From Antedon mediterranea (taxonomy: Eukaryota > Echinodermata > Crinoidea > Comatulida > Antedonidae), in NCBI RefSeq assembly GCF_964355755.1, contig NC_092675.1, positions 9,127,312-9,191,311 of the forward strand: DNA of 64,000 bases, read 5' to 3'. The number at the start of each line of letters is the position of its first letter. The stretch's first letter is position 1. The notes under the pieces are model-generated. The model was not told where the DNA came from and did not search any database. It saw only the letters and a program-made list of their open reading frames with translations. A program made the translations under genes and the position numbers. Below, piece by piece: positions 37,801-46,347 of this stretch.

Positions 37801-40800
37801 TCTGATGGTAGAGATACATAGATTCTTCTCTCTGCCTTTAGGTCTGCACCACTTTTAACAGCCTTCCTAAGCGCTTGACTTTTCTCGTCACAAACACACC
37901 TGTTCTGTGAAACTGACTATAAGAAGTAACAACAAAGAAATCAATCACTTATAAATAATCATAACATTATGATTTTTATTTATGTTTACCTAACACAGTG
38001 ATTAAAAAACTTAAAAATAACAATAATAATAATAAAAATATTAATAATACAAATAATAATAACAACATAGACATAAAATAATTATTATTTTTGTTTTAAA
38101 GAAATTAATAATTACTAGATGGTACGCTCGCTTCGCTCGCGTACCATCTAGGTCGTGCCCACAGATGGTTCTCGAATACATAGTAATTTCAGCATAAAAA
38201 AACGGTGATTTATGTAGCCAACTAAAATTAGTACCCTGGCAATTACTTGAGTAAACAAAACCAATTTGTGTTTTGTAATGTAACATTAGGGTTGAAGGAT
38301 GGTAAGAGGGTGGGTGCAAAGAGGAACCATTTTTTAAATATATTCTTTATCCGTAACGACATATTTGTTTTTATGTTTTATAAATAATAAACCACTAAAC
38401 ATTTGCGATACTTTATTGAAACTGTCACTGTCATAGTCGATTGAAATAGTTAAGTACATGTAATTGTAACAATACACCACTATGACTTTTATATTCTTTG
38501 TAATTATTAATAATACTATTAAGAAGCAACTGTCAGTATTAAAGTTTAATTATGTGTTTAAACAGTACCACCACACTCGTAAAAAGAAATTGTGCTTTAA
38601 ATGGGACACAAATGGTTTATGTATTTAATGTAAAAGGTTTTTAATTTATCCCCGAAGGGCACGTAAATTTACCGTAAATTTGCCTACTTGTGTTATACCA
38701 AATGTGGGGAGAGATTGGAATGTTCCATTCATCGCCAAGCAATCCTTTTGTATAAACGCATATTTTAAATCTATCAAAATAGTATTTTTTAAAGAAAATC
38801 GGCCTGTCTTCAACATTATGATGCTGTACTCGAGCTGTTCAACCGGTTTTCAGCTATTAAAAACAATTATCCTAGGAGGAGATAGGAAAATGCAAAGCAT
38901 CCTCGTATTATTGTGTGCGGGTATTTTTTAAGACGGATATCCATTAGACAGTGTATTCCACGATCGGAAAACACCCCTATTTGGGGCAAATCGTTGAACC
39001 TAAATTCGTTTTAATTGTCAATAACTAATTATCTAACTCAATTTAATTAGTAAACAGGGTTACATCAGGTGGTTAAAATCAGTAACGAAAGTACGAACCA
39101 ACTTTATATACCATCGACTAAAAATTCTAGAAATAACGCACAATTTACCGAATTTTGCCCTTACATAAATTTATATATAGATTTTAAAATAGAAAATTTG
39201 AAGTTTAATTTAATTAATGCAAATAAAAAAATACAAAGTAATTGCTTTTTAAAATGCATTTATGTTTACCGTAAATAAATAGAAAATAAAATAAATAGAC
39301 AATGCAGCTATTACAAACATTAAAATCTCAATGTCAGATTTAAAGTAAGGTACTGTAAACAAAATTGTAAAACTGTGAATTGTTAATAGTATTTTAATTT
39401 AAATTTACCTTAAATTCTGGAAATCTAATAATTTCCTTTAATTTTAGTTTTGCTGGGCAGCCTTTCTTTTTGGAACATTGCATCCTCCTTCTTCTCTTCT
39501 TTCCTGTTGGATGGTCACTCTATTATCAAGATTAACAAAATACAGATTGATAATTATATATCGATATTATAAAAATGAAATACTTCATTAGGGGTCAGAA
39601 TTAATTACTTACAGCATATGTATACACTATATTTAAAAATCATAAAATGTACTGTATGGATACCTTGAGTTCATTTTCACGGTTATCTGCTTCTTTTTCT
39701 TGAGCACATCTGTGCTTATTTCGTCCATACATACACCCTAACGTATATGATGCTGTTATCATGAAAGGAACTCCATCAAAATCTATACCATCTTTCCTGC
39801 CTGAAAATCTTACCAAGTGTGATGCAATACCTTTGGAATGTAATATAGAAAAGGCATGTTAAGTATTAGTATTTTGTATTCCTAAATTACAAAGGGTTGT
39901 CAATTCAGTGAAATGTTTGTCTAAATATTCGTACTGTACCTTCCTAAGTTTGCCTGACAAGATAGCCAACCCTAGGCCTATCTATAGATAATTTTTTTTA
40001 AACCATATAAACATAAAAAAAAGTTGTACATCTATCCGATTTTGCACACAATAAGAAAGTTAGTTAATTATTAGGTTTTGGTATCTTAGGGAGGATGGGG
40101 TGGGGTGTGACAGCAAACAAAACACACTGATTTTAATATAACAGTAGGCCTCTAGGCCTAGGCCTATATTATATACTTTTTTTCCCCAATCATTAGGGTG
40201 CTAGGGAGAGAACAATACAACTTTTCTTGATATGTGACATTTTTTGAATTGAAAGTTTCATATAAAATTGAAAATTCACTAGGCCTAGATCTAGTAGTAC
40301 TAGGTAGTAGGTCTATCCTAGTCTGGTCCCCTTTTTACAGTAGGCCTAGGATAGTAGATCATGCAAGGTATTGTCGAAATAAATCAAAATGCTCATTCAA
40401 GGTATTGTCGTAATAAATCAAAATGCTCATTCATATTGTGTCGAAATATATCCCAACATGATGCCATAAATGTATATTTATGGTTTACTTTCTTAAACAA
40501 CGAATAAAGGGGCTAGGCTAACCTGGTGCAGATGAGGTATTGATAAGACCAATTTCGCCAATTTCAACGTTGTCCTCCTGCTCTTCTACGCCGTTGGTAG
40601 TACAATAGGCATTGGCCTGAGGCGGAAGCGGAGAAAACTTTATTTTTCCGAAGTCTCCCTTCTTGTTTCCAACGAAATGTAATGACTTCGCATTTTCGAA
40701 TACGTTTCGTAGCTCTTCACAATCTGATAAACCACAAACCCATCCTTTTAAATAGTTTTCAGACGGAGAATTTAGAAATTTTGCCCACAATGGCAAACAA

Positions 40801-40856
40801 TTTGTGTCAACTGACATGTTTTCAGACTCACACAATACACACGCCACACATTTCAT
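31582..40856 (-). CDS. MULE transposase fused to SWIM, Ulp1-type protease and PHD finger, 1,255 aa
   Basis: Nineteen exons: 40523-40856, 39664-39830, 39409-39519, 37767-37916, 37538-37642, 37202-37428, 36728-36949, 36308-36573, 35958-36199, 35699-35876, 35273-35439, 34341-34959, 33887-33940, 33292-33390, 32927-33066, 32509-32640, 32186-32337, 31969-32089, 31582-31863. They sum to 3,768 nt, with every phase continuous and no internal stop. Order of domains: Cys-rich N-terminus (1-111), FAR1/GCM-like zinc-binding region (about 112-204), MULE DDE transposase (about 430-640), SWIM zinc finger (747-761), basic nuclear-targeting-like segment, C48 (Ulp1/SENP) protease (about 1015-1162), PHD finger (1206-1250). 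Expected roles are DNA cleavage and strand transfer in the nucleus, removal of SUMO or a related modifier, and chromatin reading. The exon 5 donor (GTGAAA) is the least certain junction. Confidence 0.85.
31969..33066 (-). CDS. MULE gene exons 15-18: Ulp1/SENP-like C48 cysteine protease
   Basis: The exons are 32927-33066, 32509-32640, 32186-32337 and 31969-32089. CLVHPNWLNDKVINAYLHLL is the substrate-groove entry motif. INQNHWILL holds catalytic His1090, VSLLDSLPG holds Asp1107, and GKQSDGSSCGAFVML holds the oxyanion Gln1150 and nucleophile Cys1156. The order H-D-Q-C and spacing match the family, and no catalytic residue is missing. Confidence 0.88.
34341..34959 (-). CDS. MULE gene exon 12: SWIM zinc finger and basic linker
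   Basis: VCECIDWLKLRMPCKHIF matches C-x-C-x9-C-x-H (C747, C749, C759, H761), the SWIM signature that usually follows the MULE DDE domain. The remainder is charged and ends with lysine-rich KKKKKMTRRGFRK, a possible nuclear-localisation signal. Confidence 0.88.
35699..36573 (-). CDS. MULE gene exons 8-10: DDE transposase core
   Basis: Exon 8 (36308-36573) holds the first catalytic Asp in LCFLDATYKTTRYALP (D448) and the second in FLTDFCERELSAIKE (D513). Exon 9 (35958-36199) holds the C/H insert motif ICDFHREQAW (C534, H537). Exon 10 (35699-35876) holds HTNNGLERQNRVFKHKF with the likely third acid E629. All expected catalytic residues are present, so the enzyme may be functional. Confidence 0.85.
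38115..39181 (-). mobile_element. Nonautonomous Helitron, copy 1 (1,067 bp)
   Basis: Read on the minus strand, it begins TCTATATATAAATTTA and ends with a hairpin (AGATGGTACGC stem, 11 bp) and CTAG. It sits between A and T with no target duplication, the Helitron rule. It has no coding capacity. It lies in intron 3 of the MULE gene, so it came in after that element formed. Confidence 0.82.
39409..40856 (-). CDS. MULE gene exons 1-3: N-terminal Cys-rich and FAR1/GCM-like region
   Basis: Exon 1 starts at ATG 40856-40854 and encodes CVACVLCESEN and other paired cysteines. Exons 2-3 encode FMITASYTLGCMYGRNKHRC and MQCSKKKGCPAKLKLKEI. This C...C...H/C layout is typical of the DNA-binding module in front of many MULE transposases. 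Joining is by a phase-1 then a phase-0 intron. Confidence 0.75.
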
Positions 40857-41484
40857 AACTTCCCGCGAATCGCTGTATCAGGTTCCAATAATGAATATTC
40901 AACACGTCTGCTGTAAAGCCTAGGTTCCATAAAATCGCTACACGCGACAGAGCGTAGCGATTCTATTGAAACGCTAGAATTTATCGGGGATCTAGTACGC
41001 GAGAGCGCTAAATATTCTTTGGTACGCGTATTATTATACGATTCATCGCCGACAAAATCGGCAAAGTAAAGTTGAACATGTTGAACTTTGCTGATTTAAC
41101 TGCGATTGCGTCGGGGACATCTGCGCGTGTAGCGATTTTAATGGAAACGCGGTAGCGATGGTGTGACGTGTAGCGATTTTATGGAAACCGGCTTAAATGC
41201 GCGCCAGTGCTGCGCAGTGTTGGCAACCGTCACGTCACGCGCATTTCATGCGCAGTGGAATTTTTTAGTGAGCTATCTGCTCACGTTCGGCGCACACTTG
41301 AGAGGAAAATGGCACGAGTGCCAATAAATATTAAACACGATAGATATTTTCCTCAGCGGCACGCATGGCTGATTCCTCATGAATTCCCCAGCGCACACTG
41401 TGAGGCTAGCCAAGTGTTACTCGTGCCTGTTGGCTCAGCCGGAAGCTTTAGTGTGCGCCGGGCTCAATATAATAAGGGCAGTTA
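40857..41484 (-). promoter_or_regulatory. MULE gene upstream region with a 267-bp fold-back MITE
   Basis: From 40923 to 41189 the ends are GGTTCCATAAAATCGCTACA and its inverse (CGTGTAGCGATTTTATGGAAACC). Internal repeats of TGTAGCGATTTTA are present, and the region is CpG-rich compared with its surroundings. The element ends 67 bp before the start codon, so it probably supplies or disturbs the promoter. Its target duplication is unclear. Confidence 0.55.
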
Positions 41485-42650
41485 ATACGGGCACCAGTAC
41501 AGCCATGCATGTTTATATCTATCTAATGTTAAAGAGTTAATACGGGCACCAGTGCTGCAGATGGGCACCAGCCGTGCATGTTTATATCTGTTATATCTGT
41601 TATGCGCGATTTGAACGATTTGCGCAATTTGAAATTGCGCAAAAAATTTCTTGCGCACTTTGAATTGAAACATGTGTTTCAAATTGCGCAAGCAACGTAT
41701 TAAATTGCGCAAGTAATCTGCAAATTGCGCAAGGTTTTTCGACAGATTGTGAAATCATGCACACCCATATTTTTTTAGTAATTTCTAAGAGTGATTCAAA
41801 ATTAAAGATAATATCGCATTTCCTTACCCTCCCGGGAGCCTCCCTCCCGAATTTTTTTTTCCGAATAAAAAAAATCTCGAATTCCCAATGGTTCTATAAA
41901 ATACCATATTCACACATAATATGAGGAGAAGGCATAAATAAATACCAATAGTAATATAATAATTTCAATTGAAATATCAGTACTAATGACGATTAATAAG
42001 ACTAATAACGATTGCATGTTTATATCTATCTAATGTTAAAGAGTTAATACGGGCACCAGTGCTGCAGGTGGGCACCAGTCGTGCATTTTTATATCTATCC
42101 AATGTTAAAGAGTTAAAATGGGCACCATTGCTGCAGATGGGCACCAGCCGTGCATGTTTATATCTATCTAATGTTAAAGAGTTAATACGGGCACCAGTGC
42201 TGCAGGTGGGCACCAGTCGTGCATTTTTATATCTATCCAATGTTAAAGAGTTAAAACGGGCACCATTGCTGCAGATGGGCACCAGCCGTGCATGTTTATA
42301 TCTATCTAATGTTAAAGAGTTAATACGGGCACCAGTGCTGCAGATGGGCACCAGCCGTGCATGGTTATATCTATCCAATGTTAAAGAGTTAAAATGGGCA
42401 CCATTGCTGCAGATGGGCACCAGCCGTGCATGTTTATATCTATCTAATGTTAAAGAGTTAATACGGGCACCAGTGCTGCAGATGGGCACCAGCCGTGCAT
42501 GGTTATATCTATCTAATGTTAAAAAGTTAATACGGGCACCAGTGCTGCAGGTGGGCACCAGCCGTGCATTTTTATATCTATCTGATTCTGATGTTAAATA
42601 GTTAATATTATACCAGTGCTGCAGATGGGCACCAGCCGTGCATTTAATAA
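41485..42650. repeat. Right subterminal array of 69-bp units, interrupted
   Basis: This is the inverse of the left array. About two units lie at 41485-41592, then a 420-bp insert, then about nine units to 42650. The insert (41600-42010) opens with six repeats of AAATTGCGCAA (41615-41740). Confidence 0.93.
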
Positions 42651-43058
42651 TGTGTACATATATCTCATAATATAGTTTATATGGGCACCATTCTTGTACG
42701 AAGTAACATATTTATGTGTCCTATATCTGCAGTTCTGAATGTGAAAACAATTGGTGGGTCATTTATATTTGTTTTACATAAATACACGCCATCGTAAATT
42801 ATGGATTCAATGTTTCGTAATGTCATCAATAAAAATTACTAGTTAAAACCCTAAACCATCATTATGCTAATTATAGTTACGTAATAGTTAATAACTATCC
42901 CATAGTCTAGAATTTATTAGTAACTGTAAGCCTACGGAATCGAAGCTGCAGGCTGAATCGTCTTGGTCTGCTGGGTTTTGATAAATGAATATTCAAATAG
43001 TACCTCCTCATTAATATTCATAACCTGCACGACTGGTGCCCATATAACGCTTACCGAA

Positions 43059-43067
43059 AACATAAAC
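43059..43067. repeat. Target-site duplication of the second element, left copy
   Basis: AACATAAAC precedes GGTAATCTCTTCTTCC. The identical 9-mer follows the other end at 49767-49775. It overlaps the right target duplication of the large MULE by seven bases (43059-43065). Confidence 0.85.
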
Positions 43068-43369
43068 GGTAATCTCTTCTTCCTCGGTCACATTTGCCTC
43101 ATTTTAATATATGTCACGCGCTAGGCTGAACAACACTCTCAAGAATAATAAACAGTTGATTAGGTCATACTATAAAACTGGGATTTAAGTTATAAGCAAA
43201 AATATCCTCCAGGGTGGATTTAAAATGCAGTTTTAAAACGCAGCCTGTGTTAAAAATTTGGGATTTTTCAGATTCCATTTTGGCCCCCATTATTGGTTCA
43301 AAGAAGGCGAATAATTTTTCAATTCCCACTTCTAGTGAAAATTTTAGTATGGTTTTTTTGGTTCTAGGA

Positions 43370-43630
43370 CACCTACCCCCTAGACAGTTACCCCCCGGAT
43401 GTTTACCACCCGGACAACTACCCCCTTAGGACAACTACCCCCCGGACAACTACCCCCCGGACAACTACCCTCTTAGGACAACTACCCCCTTAGGATAACA
43501 ACCCCCCGGACAACTACCCCCCGGACAACCACCCCCTTAGGACAACCACCCCCTTAGGATAACTACCCCCCGGGTAACTACCCCCCGGGTAACTACCCCC
43601 CGGGTAACTACCCCCGGTCAACTAACCCCC
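43370..43630. repeat. GACAACTACCCCC array (left)
   Basis: About 18 degenerate units of 13-16 bp (CCCCCGGACAACTACCCCC and CCTTAGGACAACTACC). The reverse complement recurs at 45540-45670 and 49065-49395. Confidence 0.93.
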
Positions 43631-43650
43631 GGTCATCATCTGTTTTTTAC

Positions 43651-44910
43651 GGGTGTTTCGAAACTAGAGACCCGAGACCAGAGACCTGACACGAGACCCA
43701 ATACGAAAAGGGTCTCCCTTTTCGTATATTAGGGTCTCCCTTTTCGTATAGTGTGGTCTCTCTTTTCGTATAGTGGGGTCTCCCTTTTCTTAACTTATAG
43801 TGGGTCTCCCTTTTCGTATATTTGGGTCTCCCATTTTGTATATTTGGGTCTCCCTTTTCGTATATTTGGGTCTCCCTTTTCGTATATTTAGGTCTCCCCT
43901 TTCGTATATTAGGGTCTCCATTTTCGTATAGTGGGGTCTCCCTTTTCGTATAGTGGGGTCTCCCTTTTCGTACGTGAGTCTCCCTTTTCGTATATATAGG
44001 CAAAGAATATATATCACAAGAATGAGTATTCCGCGATTTTTGCATGAGAAATTTGTAACAGAGAGCTCCAGAGAGTGATGCCCGCCCTCATAAGGGCGGA
44101 TGTATACATACTAAATAAGACTTGATTTAATAGATATTATACATGTCACATTAAATAGAATTATGATAATATATTTTGCAATTGTAAACTATTTTATAAT
44201 ACATATTTATTAACAAACTAGTGTACATTCACTTTTACAGACAATTATTTACTAACATGCTAAGTTAGTTCACAAAAAAAGCCTAACACAGCAACACCAA
44301 AATCAACGAATCGTTACTCAGCACGGCCTATTCTATACCATTGCCGTGTACTACTCTACGCCCGGTAAATTAAGTATTGTTTTTATGATATAAATTAGTA
44401 TAAAATACATGTTATTAATAGGACAAAATGTTAAATATCATTAACATTTATTTGTTTTACCAGAAACAAGTTAAATATAGGAATATTATTAAACTATCGT
44501 TCGTGAAAACGCGTAAACACCAACACGCCCGGTCACGCTATCGTAGCGCCCGGTTGATAAAGCAAACTGTTTATACGGCAGATTTTACTAAATAAATTGC
44601 ATAAAACGAACAATTAAATATCCAAATAGTATTTAATATGATGTTGGCATGTAGTTGATAACATTTTTTATCATGAAAATACTACCGGTGGTCTAGCCTT
44701 TGATTATTGAAACCGTCACAAAAAGTTGTATACATCCCAGATACATCCACACTTATGGTGGCGCCCTACCACATGGACAATATTACTGTTACAGGGAAAA
44801 TCGCGGATTACTCATTCTTGTGATATATATTCTTTGATATAGGTCTCCCTTTTCGTATTGGGTCTCGGGTCTCTGGTCTCTGGTCTCGGGTCTCTAGTTT
44901 CGAAACACCC
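43651..44910. mobile_element. Nested 1.26-kb TIR element with GGTCTCCCTTTTCGTATA array
   Basis: The termini GGGTGTTTCGAAACTAGAGA and their inverse (44891-44910) are followed by alternating CCCGAGACC and CAGAGACC words. The flanks GTTTTTTAC and GTTTTTAAC match at 8 of 9 bases. The left arm has an array of about fifteen GGTCTCCCTTTTCGTATA units (43715-44000). The inner arms ATATATCACAAGAATGAGTA also pair (44010-44036 against 44800-44830). No coding frame was found, so it is a nonautonomous passenger in the second element. Confidence 0.75.
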
Positions 44911-46340
44911 GTTTTTAACCGATTATTCTGTTTAACAGCACGCTAGACCCTAGATGTGCTAGATTTAAAGTACCGTATTTATTGAAAAAACGGCCTGGGC
45001 TGTTTATTGTTTAGGTGGTTTTTAGGTGGACATTTATTGGAAGAAAGTTGTTTATTCAATGGGAGGGGGTATAATCTAATGGAAATAGACGCCGATTATT
45101 CCATATGATGTTTCATGGGAGTGACATGGTCACCGTTTATTTGAGGGGAATTTATTTAAAGATTGCCGTTTATTCGGTGAGTGAACATTGAGGTCAAATA
45201 TCAAAAGTGATATTATTCTTCAAGTGTACAAAAATACATATATGACAAATTTTAGACAAAAATTAATTCTTTTAAGACCAGTGGTTATCGAAGCATTGTC
45301 CTGACCCAAAAATTATTATTATTATTAGCGAACCCAGTCTTTACAGTAAATACAGGGAGTATAATACGTTCGACTATCCTATGATCATGTGTGACAATCT
45401 TCAGTTTATATACCAGGCTATATTTATGTTCAATCTTTTACTTTTGTTTACAATAATGAATAGTAATTCGTCAAAGTAACGAATTAAAATATAGTTAAAT
45501 ATATAGGTATATTAGTTATTCCTATTATACACTGTTGCAGAGTCAGGTTGTTGAATGGTCTGGGTGGTAGTTGTCCGTCCGGGGGGTAGTTGTTCTAAAG
45601 GGATAGTTGTCTGGGTGGTAGTTGTCCAGGGGTTAGTTGTCCTACGGAGGTAGTTGTCCTAAAAGATTATTTGCCCTCTAGTTAGGGTTAAAAACGTCAT
45701 TTTTGAACCAAACCTGGAAAAAATTATTTACAAAGGATTTTTATCATCAAACTTAACATATAAGTCCCAGGGGTCACCAAAAAAAAGTTCTAGTGATTTT
45801 CTCTATGGGGGAAGGAGTTATGACCTTTTATATAAAGGTCAATCTATTTTTAGTAACGAGTTAGTACTTCGTTAACCACACAGTGTAGATGCTTAATTTT
45901 AGTCTCAAATTGTTCGCAATGTACAATTTCCTATTTGCAATAATGGAATATTTTTCTAAAAAATTACCAGCAATGCTATTTCTGACCTTTGACCTTTCTT
46001 GACCGGAAGTTTCATAGCTACATAAGTATTTGACCTAGAGAGTTGGTTTTGGTCTTAATTTGTTTATAATGTACAACTTTATATTTGCAGTAATGACACA
46101 TTTTTCTATAAAGCAAGTAGAAATACCATTTATTGACCGTTGAACCCAATTAACCAATATTATTCAATTATTATTAATAATATAATTCAAGTATTAACAC
46201 CGCCACCACATGGCTGTACATAGGCTAAACTTTTTGACCAATCAGGAAGCGCCATCTAGCAGGCTACATTTCAAATGTTTGTTAGAAAGAGTGCAGCAAG
46301 AGCATATCAAATGCAATTTTGGTAAGCATAAATAGTATAT
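44911..46340. other. Second element, non-coding arm
   Basis: It contains a GTAGTTGTCC array in the opposite sense to that at 43370 (45540-45670). From about 45670 it contains the inverted partner of 48690-49055, so this stretch is part of the element's long inverted arms. Confidence 0.6.
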
Positions 46341-46347
46341 ATAGCAG

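Larger units (their letters stand above)
29832..43055 (-). mobile_element. Complete 13.2-kb Mutator-like (MULE) transposon with array-bearing TIRs
   Basis: Both ends read inward GGTAAGCGTTATATGGGCAC and continue as near-identical inverted arms for about 340 bp (29832-30170 against 42720-43055). They then run into inverted 69-bp tandem arrays (30419-31105 and 41485-42650). The 10-bp duplication GAAAACATAA flanks the element, in line with the 8-10 bp typical of MULEs. The interior holds one minus-strand gene with all 19 exons intact. Secondary insertions are a 177-bp hAT-like MITE in the left arm, a Helitron in an intron (38115-39181) and a small fold-back element just upstream of the gene (40923-41189). 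Arms, duplication and open gene together suggest recent mobility. Confidence 0.9.

Noticed and set aside
43647-44045. Open frame with RKGRPKYTKRET repeats
   Set aside because: Translation of the GGTCTCCCTTTTCGTATA array in a nonautonomous element.
46321-46347. A 27-nt GT-AG intron before the second element's gene
   Set aside because: Too short for a normal spliceosomal intron; more likely decay, or the donor-like GTAAGC is chance.
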